21,226 nt of DNA, from positions 256,637-277,862 of the forward strand of contig JH153403.1 in assembly GCA_000226015.1 (NCBI GenBank), written 5' to 3'. This DNA is from Mnemiopsis leidyi (taxonomy: Eukaryota > Ctenophora > Tentaculata > Lobata > Bolinopsidae). The notes beneath the pieces were generated by a model, which saw only the letters and a list, made by a program, of their open reading frames with translations, did no database searches and was not told the origin of the DNA. Made by a program: the position numbers and the translations under genes. Positions 1 through 12,700 of the stretch are shown piece after piece. How positions within the stretch are numbered: position 1 is the first letter of the stretch; each line of letters begins with the position of its first letter.

Positions 1-203
1 GTTGTCAAGGTTACAGACTGAAGTTTACTGTTGTCAAAGTTACAGACTTAAGTTTACTGTTGTCAAGGTTACAGACTGAAGTTTACTGTTGTCAAGGTTA
101 CAGACTGAAGCTTGCTGTTGTCAAGGTTACAGACTGAAGTTTACTGTTGTCAATGTTACAGACTGAAGTTTACTGTTGTCAAGGTTACAGACTAAAGTTT
201 ACT
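1..203. repeat. 29-bp minisatellite, seven copies, cut by the left edge
   Basis: Seven head-to-tail units begin at 1, 30, 59, 88, 117, 146 and 175, each starting gttgtcaaggttacagact with at most a few substitutions. All copies have the same length, which indicates recent or homogenised expansion. The array probably extends left of the window. Confidence 0.95.
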
Positions 204-545
204 TCTGTCCAATTATCCTGGCACTTGAGCACGAGACAGATATAACACTTTAAATACAATCAGAAAAGAGGTCGCGGGATATTTATGATTAAAATCTTCA
301 ATGTTATCAGTCAGAAAATAAACCCTGTCCAATGATACCTATAGTATAGTGTACTACAGAGTATACTATACTGTACACAGCCAATGATTAAAGCGCCTGG
401 ACTGCTGTTAGCCATAAAACAAGAAAAACACCAAAGCCTGTGCCTACGGTATGGCTAGTGTTTAACTTGTTCAGGAAACAGAACCTATAGCCACTCATAA
501 CACAACACGAAACACGAAAGAAAAGCAAGAAGACCACTGTATAGT

Positions 546-571
<26 letters not shown>
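546..571. repeat. (GA)n microsatellite
   Basis: A perfect GA run of about 13 units. On the minus strand it is a CT tract that may act as a polypyrimidine tract within a 3' intron of the DOK7-like gene. Confidence 0.95.
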
Positions 572-577
<6 letters not shown>

Positions 578-592
578 CGCAAGAATGAAAAC

Positions 593-776
593 CAGAGATG
601 AGTTAGAACCACGGTGGTCGTGCTTGTTGTATGAGTGATCCAGGGACCGGGACTTTTGTCTCATCCCCGACTGATAGAGGTTGGGTGGGGCCATCTGCTG
701 TGGTGAATAGAGACCATGGTTACTGTCGTCATGGTAACGGGAAACACGTGCTAGGTCGGACAAGAACAAGGTAGTT
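593..776 (-). CDS. DOK7: Probable DOK7-like tail exon, 3' end uncertain
   Basis: After acceptor aactacag (777) the frame encodes TTLFLSDLARVSRYHDDSN, then GLYSPQQMAPPNLYQSG and RQKSRSLDHSYNKHD. The Tyr/Pro/Gln and basic-Ser composition is that of an adaptor tail. Incoming phase is 2, which fits the GA|GTCGGT donor at 869 and would give a 92-bp intron. The frame stays open past 593 into a (CT)n tract and a hydrophobic stretch up to a stop at 485, but that part looks intronic. I placed the end at the weak donor CTG|GTTTTC; others are possible. No AATAAA on the minus strand was seen in 1-592, so the gene probably continues past the left edge. Confidence 0.5.
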
Positions 777-3700
777 CTGTAGTTAAACAACCATCTCCTG
801 ATCAACCAGAGATACGGACAAAACCCCAAATACACGAGCTGACTAACAACAACTAATAACTAACCGACTCGCCGGTACTGGAACTACCACTGCTCCTCTT
901 GCTGGTATTGCTGGCCACGCTCCCGTTGGAGACAACTGTTAGCGGTCTCTCTCCCGGTCTCACTCGCTGGTTACCGGGGAAGTTCCTGGGGAAATGAGGA
1001 CGGTTAGTTAGGGGTTAGCTAGATCTTTAGTTCGTTTTAGTGACGTTTTGTTAGTTTTTATTTGACTAGTCATGCATTAGTTAACTTCTCACTGAATATG
1101 TATATTTAGTTAAAATGATAATAATAAGTTGCAATCAATAAGAGTTGAAGAAATCTTTGAAAAGGTTGAGACATAAGTTTATCAAAAAAGGTAGGAGGCA
1201 GGACTCGGCTAAGTTTAGGAAATATTGGGTCCATGGATACTTTATTAGTATGGGAGAATCTCCCAGGGAGATAGTAAGGTCAGGTTTGGCAATGGGGCTT
1301 TGAAAATGACAGAAGAGTCGGTGTGAGATGGGACTTTGTAAAGTGAAGATTTTGAGTAGATGACATCAACAACTTGCTAAATGGTTCACAATTTGCCGAC
1401 CTCAATACCAGCCAGCCAAAAGTTTGCACTTTTGAGTTTAAGAATGTAATCAATGTTGAAGCGTAAATTACTATTTCTCACGAGATTTTTGACGGATTCT
1501 CAGTCAAAAGACATCAAATTAATAAGCCAGGTGTTAAATTGTCCTTTACGATACCCCGGTACCTACGTATATGAACTTTTCAGTATGTAAACTTTACAAA
1601 TTGATAAGTCGACGGACACACTTAATTCTGTCAACCCCAGGAAAAACACAGGCGGTAACTTGTGACCGGGAGGCGGGAAGTGACCTAGAACAAGGACGAC
1701 AGTCTCTGAAGACACTCTCAACACCTAGTACAGCCCGCGTCCACTCTAACGGCCAACATCGGACATTTCCGGGCTTGTGTCGGAATTCTAGAAATTCTCA
1801 TGTCCTTGATATTAATGAGGTATATGGCAGGTGATAATATCAGGCCACATAACAGGTGATGAATATGAGATATTTGCTTTTAATTACTTGAGAAAAGTTT
1901 GTCCGGTTTGGCGAGTTGGTAAAAGCATTGACCGGCGAGAATTTCCTGGAATTTTGCTTACAATTCCGTCTAAAAATTTATACTTATCTCTTTCGGCCTT
2001 TATTAGAACAAGAAAATTGTTTGCACGTATCAATTTGCGGTCAGCCCTCTTAATAACACCAAAATTTTCGCTATCAATTTGATAAAGATATAAAGCATAA
2101 AGCACTATTGAATATGCAGCGCACATTTAAACTAAAGTAAATCTTGCTAAGTGTTTACTAATGCGGTTTGTGGAGTGTCTAGGAAGACCACAATATCAAT
2201 GTGTTGGGAAATTTGTAGACACAGTGTGGGTGAGAATGTTCCGGTAGTGTATAGTCAGGGGAAAATATTGTACAATGTATTGTGTAATGTGTATTGTAAG
2301 TAAACTACACAGTACTCATAGTGTATTTTATAATGCGTCTGCTTTACATTTTTACAATACTAAAATGTGAACACCAAATGTTGGTACAAAGAAAAAGGAA
2401 CAAAACTTTGTGAACTATACATGGCTTAGTGTGTACAATTATACATTATGTTCAATACAGCACATTGCACCGTTTATTATACATAATTATTGATATGTAC
2501 AAAGTTTATGGAAAGAAATGAGAGTACTGGCTTATCTCAGCCATTTTAGCTCTCCGTAATGAAGAGTTGACAGTTCTGATCCTGGCAGAATTGATAGAAG
2601 AGAATATCACATTATTCAAGTTCGTCAAATATCATAGAGACTGTAGACGGTGCTGAAAATGAGTACATTTTACAGTGTACATTGTACGCATGTACAATGT
2701 ACAATGTACATTGTAAAATGTACATTGTACATTGTAGTTCACAATGGAAACTTAGCCTACGCCAGAATCGATAATATTGACAGTTGATCAAGTTACATGT
2801 ATTTTTATTCAATTTCAAATGTTTACTTTTTAAGTATCTACATGTTAACACATGTCAGCCTCCTCCTCGCTCCAGATTTCTAATTTTAACGTCGACTGAA
2901 GAACACAATTACTTCAAGTAAAAGATTCTGAACTTCGTAACATCTCCAAACAAGGCCTCGCTGTCACATCTAATTCTGTTCTTTTTGTCAGAGATGTCAT
3001 CAGTACAGCAAGTAGGAGTCTAGTCCCGTTTTACTCGGTACTGCAACTTTATATAACGCGGTAAAGGTGCGGTAGAAATGCGGTAGAATTGCGGAAAATA
3101 TAGTTTCTCAGACAGTTAAGATTCAGTTTTGTATATACTATTGATCTTTACTGTAATTCAGTGGTAGCATAATATTTGGCAGTCGACTAAGGCAGCTGTA
3201 GATGATAACGTCGAGTTTTAAGTGAGTAGAACAGCGTTTAGACATAGTAGTAGTACAACATGGTTACCAGATAAAGTTACAGCTGTAGTTAACATAAGAA
3301 GGTAATTTAAACTACAATTACTTAGTAACGTATTAGTCGAAATGGGGTGTAGTGCAATGTATCAGCACTACAGTAGATATCATCTAGCTAGTAGTGGGTA
3401 CTAGATAGAGGGTACTAGAGTACCAGCTCCGTCCTAAATTACAAGTGTTGAGTGGAGAGAACACGTTTTGAATACATTCCTGACAGCCCCAGATATTTGC
3501 ACACAGTACAGGGGGCTGCAGATAGGGCGGGAAAGTGGTGGTTGGCAGGTGGCAACGCGTGGTGGCGAGTTTTAACATTTTAATCAGGTTCTCAGAGTAC
3601 TCCTTAGTTGTTCAACCCTCAAGATATTGTAAAGAGGATTAGGTATTCCGGATCTTTCTAGAATCATCTGAAAGATCTGAATACCTGATTATGGCTTTTA

Positions 3701-6700
3701 TTGAAAGGTATGGACTAAACGTTTCACTGTATATAACTATAACGTTACACTGGCCACACTTTAATGGGCGACTGTAGCGCTTCTTCTATCCTCTGAAGTA
3801 ATAACTACAAACCACACACCTTATCAACTACCGATTTAATCACGTAATTTCACGTAAATAACCATGACGACAAGCGGTAACCATGACAACAACAGTAACC
3901 ATGACAACAAGCGGTAACCATGACAACAACGGTAACCATGACAACAAGCGGTAACCATGACAACAACGGTACCCATCCATGACAACAAGTGGTAACCATG
4001 ACAACAACGGTAACCATGACAACAAGCGGTAACCATAACAACAAGCGGTAACCATGACAACACATGGTTGACTGAGTAATGACTGAGAGAAGACAACAGG
4101 TGTTACTAACAGTGAGCCAATCAGATCACCAGGTGCAGGTTACTGTTGTGTCTTCTCGATAATTGTGTCCCTTTAGATCTTTAGATCTTCTCAAATCAGG
4201 ATAGACAGCACGGAGTCGAGATATCAAGTCTCCGTTTAGAAAAATTTTCAAGATTATCGAGGGATGGAATTTTCTTTTTTAGAGTCATGTGACTGCTCAG
4301 ATCTGCAGAACAAAATAAGGTAGAGTAATCAGGATTCCTGCATTCAGAAATCACGGAGCGAACATCAGATCCTCATAAGTTCATTGTGATTCCTCCAGAA
4401 GTACGACATTGTACACTTACATGTAGGTACAACAGGTGAACAGACGTGGAAGCTGTACCTGTCACATGTGGTAGAGGCTCTGTTACCATTATTGTAGCCA
4501 GGGCTGTAAACTAGCTCAAATGTACTGATGTACATTGTACTTCAGTGTACAGCGGGCTACATTGTTTATGTTCTGAGGAGCAGGGCCGAGGTAGTGTGAT
4601 TTTTAAACGTTTCCTACTTGGCTTTAGGGAAAGCACCACAAGTAAAGATGCTATACTACTCACTCAAAAAATGTATTCATACATGATATTATTGTAAGGT
4701 TTATTTCACGATTTACATTTTACAACCTTACTTCTTTATAAAGAAGTTCCTGTTTCAAAAACTAGCCATCGCCAAAAACGTGACCTTGCCAGCCCAGGAA
4801 TCTGCAACCAAGAGGTAAAATTAACAAGTCTTTCCAGGTAATTACCGGGGAAGAAGACCTATGAAGTTGATGTGAACCTTGCAGGAAAAACAAATACATA
4901 TCGGTCGAGACTGTAACAAGCTTGGGGGAATTATTAGGGCAGACAACACTCAAATTGGTGGTACCCTTCAGTACCATCTCTTCAAGACTTATCTTAGGTG
5001 TTTGTGCGGTTCTAGGTTCGTCAGTGATTTCGTCTGAACAAGGTTTGTGGGGCAGTTTCTGGGGTTGCAAACCTAAACTGTCAGCTGTTTAACGAAACTG
5101 TAGTCTGTACAGTGTCGTCTTATCGTCATATCCCTGCCTCGGAACAATCAGAATAATCTGGAGTGATACTGTCACCTCTAAAATTAACAACTAGTTCAGG
5201 ACAAACCGGCAGTATCTCAGGAGTAAGAGAGACAAGGTACACGTTTAATAATTGGTGATATGAGAAAGGAGTGTCATATCTGATATCTCGATATCAGGTT
5301 TTTACATAACCTATCCACCGTGTGCTCCTGTGCTATCTGAGAGTCACCTCAAAACGACACACAGCAGCTCCTCAAGAAGCCTCCAAACAACCAGGGTGAA
5401 GACCGTCCTGTAGACCCGGGTCTATGAGTAGATCAGTGTTCAGTAAAACACAGGTCAGTGTCCCCCTCTTTGTGACAGGACAGAAGCCTTGTCCCCCGAG
5501 GTAGTACGGTGTCAACAGCCACTTCCACTCAAGTTCAGTAGTGGTAAAACTTCTTAATGGTAATGGTCCCTAACTATATAGCGGGGCGAGAGAGTTTAGA
5601 CAGTGGACTCCAGCCAAGTGTGGATTATTATGTGCGTTATCTTGGTTATTATAGGTCTATGTTATACAATTAATCATCTATTGTGTTAGGTTTTTATAAT
5701 GCAGATGTAAAGATTAAAAGATAAGAATTGAATTTAAGATCGGCTACCAGCCCAGAGCAACTCTCACACCGACCTAGATACATATAATCAATAGTTACAA
5801 GAAAATATAATCAATAGTTACAAGGAAGGTTAATCTTACAACCCGATCGAATTGTATGGAAGTAACGTCTCTCTAATCGATAGTAACTATGGTTCACATC
5901 ACAACATTTTGAATGTCACAACAATTACCGACCTTATTTTCTCCTCCCCTCATCTATTTGTCCTGGTTCCACAGACCTAATTGTTTGCAATGTATTTAGA
6001 TAAGATATATACAGGAACTATATACAGGAACTATATACAGGAACTATATACCGTATCTTGTTGTATCTCCAATTAGCCAGGCTACAACGAGATGTAAACA
6101 AGCACAGAGCCTGTGTGTGTATTGTGTTATGTTCTGAACAGCGGATCTAATCTTTCTAAATAGCCTGAGTATGTCGTGTTTGTAAGATTGTGTGTATGTA
6201 AGTTTGTATCTTTGTAAGTTTGTGTGTAAGTTTGTAAGATTGTATGTATGTAAATTTGTATGTGATACTATCGGAGCTAACACCATATTTTAAAGCACAT
6301 GTTACACAAGCTAACAGAGGAACCGTGAATTGATTTTAACCTAGTAGGCAGTAACTAGTTACGTTGCCGACACGGAGCTAGCGTGTAAGTTGTAACATGA
6401 GGTTAGACCGATTAGTTTCAATACACCCGTGAAGGTGATAATCTAGAGGGACACGGCTCCACGCTCTAATTGTATAATCACTTAACGAGATAATCACCAG
6501 GTCTCACAACACTCCGGTCCTTGAGTAAATAACACGCGTAATTACGTACCGTCACCATGGTAACGCAATCTTCTTGACAAAGAGCAGGGGGTACTTGGTA
6601 TGTTGGGATTTCTCTCTTTCCAGACGGGCTAGATCCTGAACTGTACCAGTGGTAAACACGGTTGTGGGTCACGTGACCTAACAACAGGCTTGAGATTGGA

Positions 6701-9700
6701 TGGAATTGTTCCAGAGCCTTCGTAGCTCAGGATGAATAAGTATAACCCCTGGCACTTAGCCAGTCTAGCAAGGTGCAAGCTATGTAGCCAATACTCTATA
6801 CAGTTTAATATAGCCCCTCAGTATCACACCAGAACATTTCCACAGTTGTGACAGTATACATACTACACGTACAGTTCTTCAACTAGAAACTCAACTTCAC
6901 GGTTGTTAGACAGTGACATTTGACAGAGGCGGGACGTATTTTATAGAGAAGTTTAAAACAGCCGATATTAATTACTAATTCACGGGGTGTCTGTCGATAT
7001 TCGTGTAATTCTAAAGAGACGTTCTGTCAACCGAGGTACAGCTGTCAAATTGACAGTGTCAATCATATCCCACCACCTGATTGTTGTAAAACCACCGTGG
7101 AGATAGGAAGTGCTAGTACCAACCTCGGTGCAACCCGGCGTGGTTACTTCTGGTACAACAACTTCTCTCCTCCTAGAAAGCTTTTGGAGAAAACCGAAAA
7201 GTTTTACCAAGTTTATAAAGGTACAAACATGTCACGGTATATTTACAGGGCCATATATATTTTTGCGGAGTTAAACAGAAAAATATAGAAAACTAGGAGG
7301 CTCCCTCACGTGACTTTCCCCTGTACTGTGATTGGTTCGTTCAGACGGACGGAGCAACCTGATTGGTCAAAGCGTACATGGTACTGGACAGAGAGAGAAG
7401 ATATGACATCGACAACAAATACAGCAGTGCTGTTAAACCCATCTCAGGTCGTTAAGGTGCAGACTGAGTGGCTCCAGTAGGTTCAGCTGCTGGTAGTTCT
7501 GTCCTGGAATTCCAGGAATGTCTGGCCCCCTAGAAGCTGTACAAGCACACAAACAGACAAACAAACACACAAACAGACAGAGTACCTACTTTTGGTTTAG
7601 ATAACGGATATGACGATTGGGATGCGGATGTTGTTAAGGAGAATTAGTAGGGAAGGAATGACTCAGTTTGCTGGATGATGAATAATGAATGCGGATGAAG
7701 TTGATATAGTGACGAAATAGGGAAGGGGCTTTGGAAGGTATTAACGTATTAATCAATTGTAATTCAGATAGATCTGGAGAATTTAAAAACTTTATCTGCA
7801 GTCCTGAGGATGCAGCCAAGAATGAAGGTTTTATCGTCACGGCATGAATATCATGATCATCATGCACATATTTATCGAGCAGGCCATTACAGCATTACCA
7901 CTATTAAGAAAATTATCGTCACTCAGAATATTCAAGCAAGAAGATGTAGAGCTCCACATTCGCATACAAAATCACGTTAAAGACAGGTTAAAGGAGAAGA
8001 CTCAATAAAGAGCAGCAGTTCACGCATTCCAGATTATTTCCCAGTTTTTTGTTTATCTCTAGCCAAACTAACCTTTCACCCTTATTTCCTGTAGCGGCAG
8101 CGTCATCTTCCAGGTTTATTCTAACGATCAAGATGTTCAGTTTTACGGAGGCAAATTTATACGGGAAAATTGTAAACTAATCCTAAAGAATAAGCGTAAA
8201 GCATACGTTGTTTTAATTGTATTTCAGAGTGTCCCATTGTTTCATACACAGCAAACAAACCACTCTCAAATAAAATTTGGGACACTCAGAAACACAGCTA
8301 AAACCTAACACCTAAATTAACATAAACCTAGATCTAACCCCCTCCTCCCCAAATTCCGCCCTCCCAGAAAAGAGCTTCACACACACCTGTACCGAGGTTC
8401 GGTATCAGCATACCCAGGCAGTGTCGAGTTCGCCAGACATCCCGTTGTGGCGCCGCCGCCACGCGACGACGAGATCTTGTTGCAGAGTCCGCGGATGTCG
8501 TATGCTTGTGATGACGCGACGTGGTAGATATTAACTCCGCCAAAACACCGTCGTCCGGACTCGAAGACGAATTTGTTGGGATCGTCTCCGCCGTATTTTC
8601 TGAGTAACTGAGAGGAAAGGGGGTCAGGTTGTGATAAAATATTCTGTTAGTGTGTTAAGACTACCTAAGTATTCAGATGCCATAGTGATTAGTAAGTTTA
8701 ACCTTTAAGCAAGATTCCTAGACAGGAATTCACTGCACAGACAGAGATGAATTGTAGAATTCTGTTTTTCACGAGTACTCTTTTTTCACAGGTATTTACA
8801 CTAGACGTGTCCACTCATGTGTCGGTTGGGAAAGGCAGTCAAAAATCCAAGGTCACGCCTACAGCAGCAGTTAACACTACATATCCAGGAAAAACCTGGC
8901 CGTCTTTTTGCGTCTCTATCCTATCATCCAATTGTGGTGACAGTAAAATTACAGATTGATGTTGTGCTGACTGATCAAGCTAAACTCAATTAACCGCCAG
9001 TCAATCCAAATCTCGCTAGTCAGGTGATGCCCACGTGCGACTTCCTGTTCAAACAACCACAATTCCCATGGAGACAGAAAACCAGTCACGTGACACGACT
9101 TTATACTTCACCCCTGGTACCACGTGACACACCTTCACAGATTCATTACAATAGAATTCATCAGCAACAAAAGACAGTGTACGTAGGCGCGACCGAACTT
9201 TCATTAGTTTTATTATATTGGACGATTAGCTGATACAATAGTTGTATAAGGGCAGCGAGACAGTCGGGTAACTGTAAAATTGAAGTGAGAATTGTTACAT
9301 TGAAACAGGTAGGTAGTGTCTCCAGGACAGTTTGTGATGATTCGGTCACTTCCTTGTACGGTAAACAACTCCATCTGATTAACACACTAACACCTTTTTC
9401 AGACGTTACGTATTGGTGAAGTAAGTTAAAACAGATCTTAACCTCCGTTCATGTTAAAGAGGCAGAAACAGTTTTAACGGTAATAGCAGCTTACAGCTGC
9501 TTTATGTTAGGACTTCGTGTTACGATCATAGCAGCAACCTACTAGGATTTCAAAACAGCATAGCTACCAATCTGCCACGTTAAAAATCCTAAGACCTAAA
9601 AGCCACTTGAAAAGCCTTTTTATCCTCAGAGCTTCTTCACGGATAATTTCTTCACTCAAGTCGTACTTGAAATACTGCCCATAGCTTTCGAGACTGAGCT

Positions 9701-12700
9701 GCTGATCTTCCCAAAAAAACTTCACCCGTCACATCATGTCACGTGTACGGAAACTCTACAACCCACAATCACCACGACCCCTACTCAATACCAGCGCCAA
9801 CTATCTGAGACCTTGACAGCCACAACACTGCTCCCTTCCTCTTCTCTTTCTCGTTTCCTGTTTACTCTCACCAACATCCCCATCGGTAAAAAAACCGTTG
9901 TCCAAACTTTCGGTTTTACGTTTCACACAAAGTCGTGCTTTCTGCCTAGCCCAGGTCTCGTGTTTACCTCCGAGCCTGATTACTCAAATTAATTAATCGG
10001 GAGGCAAGTTCCAACGTCACACAACACGGTATATATCTATATCGGTATATATATACCTGTACAAACCGAACACGTGACCACATGTTCCAGGCGGGACCAC
10101 CGGTTTAGGTTTTTAACGTGTCTATAAGCTGCCGCTTTCAGGACTCCCCCGAACTCCTACTATTGCGATAACTTTAAACAGGTGAAATGTCCGGGGAGTT
10201 TCAGGTGTCACTGCATGTCAGATCTCAGCTGGAATCTTCCTCTCTTTCTCTCTCGACAAAACGAGGGGTATCGAACGCTACGTGCAGATCTAGGTAGAAC
10301 TGGAGGGGAGATGTTGGGGGACTTCCCGGGCGGCTTCCCATACTTGTAATGATTTTTTTGATGAAGGAGTGTTGAAATGTTGAGATGTACGGGATGGAAA
10401 GCTTGCTATGTGCTCAAGATTCCTTAACCGTGGATATTATGGCTTGGAGTTATAATTAGCATCAACCAATAAAACCATATATATAAGGAATCCTGTCACT
10501 GGATACTTAGTCTTTTCTATAGCTAACGACTGTTTAAATACCTATTCTCTTTTCGGATAAAACTTGTACAGATTCCCTAGCTCTGAACTTAGGATCAAAC
10601 TCGGCCCAGCTTGATGCAAAGTGCAAACGGTTTTCTTGGGGTTTGATAGCGACATTTTTATCTAAACTTACTATTCACTTGCTATTGGAAGTCAACAATT
10701 TCAACATCGATCAGTGGAAAATAGACGTATCTCGATATTATGGAAAAATTGAAAGCCAAATAGATTTAAATGGTATAATGCACACTTTAATTTCAATCTT
10801 TAGGTCAAACAAGATATTATAGAATGATAAATAATAGGTATGGAGACATATCCTGCCGTACGTGAGAGTAAGGAGAGGTTACCTGAATAGGCCAAGTTCC
10901 GTAGTACTGAGGTATCTTATGATCGGTGGTGATGGTGATGAACTTCTGCTCCTCGTAGAAGTACAGCCAGCCCGGCCCGTTGTACTTTGTCTTGATTATC
11001 TTGGGGAGTTTTACCTCGAACTTGTGCATATCTGAGAGTTCGTTTAGTTTAAAATAAGTTATTTACTAGTCTATTATATATGAGGTTTGAGTAAGTAGGG
11101 TCAATTTCCAGTTTCTTGCTCTTCCTTATAACTAATATTGAATAAAATTGATAATGTTTCAGAACCTGTGCTGTAAGGTTCTGGTATGGCCGCTAGAAAT
11201 TTAGTAATATACAACCTTATTATCTCTCAATTCGGCTCCAAAAATATTTCAGGTTGATATTCTTTATTGCGTTAAACAGGGGATTTAATTAAATGAATTA
11301 CTTATGTACGGTATAAGGTGTCATCATACAAATTAAATCAGTCTAGCCTTATTGAAACATAATCTCGAGACATTACTACAAACTGATACACATAACACTA
11401 TAAATGTAACGGTGCGTGCAGCCGCGTCGAGTTGACCACCCTTTAAGTAGCGACATTAGGAAGTATAGTGCAATATTATTAAAGATACTCTACTAATACT
11501 AACGTTACCGTCTTAGAATAGTTGACCATGCCATTATAAAGTTATCATACAATTAGCTAAGTAGTTATGTTATTATAAGCTAATTGACGTGCTGAAGGCT
11601 TGCACGTATTGAGTTCTATCAACAAGATAAATTAGTCGCTACTACAGCCGCCAACACAACATCTTTCTAGCTCTATCTCTAATTTTTATCTAGCAACAAC
11701 TCTAAATTCTATCTAGCTCTACCTTTAAATTCTATCTAGCTTTACCTTTAAATTCTATCTGGATCTAACTTTAAACTCTAAAGGGATAAGCCGAGATTTC
11801 CAGTTCTCGCCGTTAGGCGTGACTCATCATTAGATTAGACAACCCTCGCAAACCGATCTTATCTATTTACGGGTGTAGTAACTCCTCAAGATGACGTACT
11901 AGGTGCGAAGGGAGAATTCTCAATTTTGAAACATCAACAGCAGTGCCATATCTGTTGAGATACTTAGATTTATACGTCTGGAGCCCGGAAACCGTCCAAC
12001 AACGGTTGTGGAGTGGATTCAGCAGGAAATCCTGGTCTTACTAGAATTTAGTTTGTCAACTAGTTTGACATTTCTCAGGAAATCCTGGTCTAACTAGAAC
12101 TTAGTTTGACATTTTCAATGCCTGTCTTAACGCCAGACCCAGAGCAGACACCCAGACATATGTCCACGATGCTGCAGCAATGTAGAGAATCTAACAAAGA
12201 AGCTTTATCTTAGAACTATCCCGATCAGTCTTAATTAACACTCACTTAATATAAATCTGCAGAATCTTGACTGACAGCAGTACATTCTATAAGTTATAAC
12301 AGTGTGTATGCTGGACTCTAAAAACTAGGTATCATTTACTAGGATTTCCCTGCCAAAGTCGGGACTCGATTCGCCATACATTACAGCCTGAACAAGGGCA
12401 GATATGTAAATATAAACAGTAATATCGGTGTTCCCGGCAAAATCTTGACGCCCATGATTATGTTCAACTTCTGCAATCTGGCCTGCCCGGGTAATGTTAA
12501 ACAAGGTGCCAAATCTATCGCTTCAACAGCTTACTTCTGCTTTAAAGCAAACTGAACTATATTGCATGCAGTGTAACCAGTAATACGTTTGTGTTTGGTT
12601 TACAGATTAAACACGCCACATCCATCTGGACCTATTATCATAGTTCATACGATTTGTGTGGATTAATCAACAAACATAACGTCGGTTTGGGCCTACCAAA

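Larger units (their letters stand above)
986..4845 (-). other. Putative intron of 3.9 kb in the tail region
   Basis: It holds the 18/19-bp array (3861-4061), a hairpin (3641-3686), a TGTACA-rich palindromic block (2664-2736), an 18-bp perfect palindrome (4730-4747), a short 12-bp tandem around 3057-3092, and a plus-strand open stretch at 1571-1834. A missed exon is possible, since the phases of the flanking exons agree only with the inner acceptor at 966. Confidence 0.45.
5059..6549 (-). other. Intron of 1.5 kb between tail exons
   Basis: It is flanked by GTACGT and an aaccccag acceptor in phase 0. It contains a three-copy 13-bp tandem (6005-6051), a degenerate tttgtaag repeat (6178-6262) and a two-copy 23-bp repeat (5782-5827). 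A GC-richer patch near 5340-5550 has short open frames on the minus strand, but none fits splice phase well enough to call. Confidence 0.5.

Noticed and set aside
485-592. Continuation of the tail exon into a hydrophobic SLSLSL stretch, resembling a membrane segment
   Set aside because: It is the translation of a (CT)n microsatellite followed by intron-like T-rich sequence; a membrane segment is not expected at the end of a Dok adaptor.
1831-2126. Opposing frames of about 80 codons on both strands
   Set aside because: Mutual shadows in AT-rich DNA with no motif and no convincing splice borders.
3384-3578. Minus-strand frame with PPVLCANIWGCQEC, which could supply the phase-2 exit needed by the acceptor at 985
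   Set aside because: Donor is weak (GCTG|GTACTC) and the Cys-rich composition does not resemble the Dok tail; kept only as a remote alternative.
3836-4096. Three overlapping minus-strand frames rich in Cys, His and Gly (CCHGY repeats), resembling metal-binding repeats
   Set aside because: All three frames are open only because the 18/19-bp array lacks stop codons on that strand; units alternate in length, so no single peptide repeat is maintained.
10029-10058. TATA-rich run that might be a core promoter
   Set aside because: It is a simple TA/AT repeat in the middle of a PTB-domain intron with no exon start nearby.
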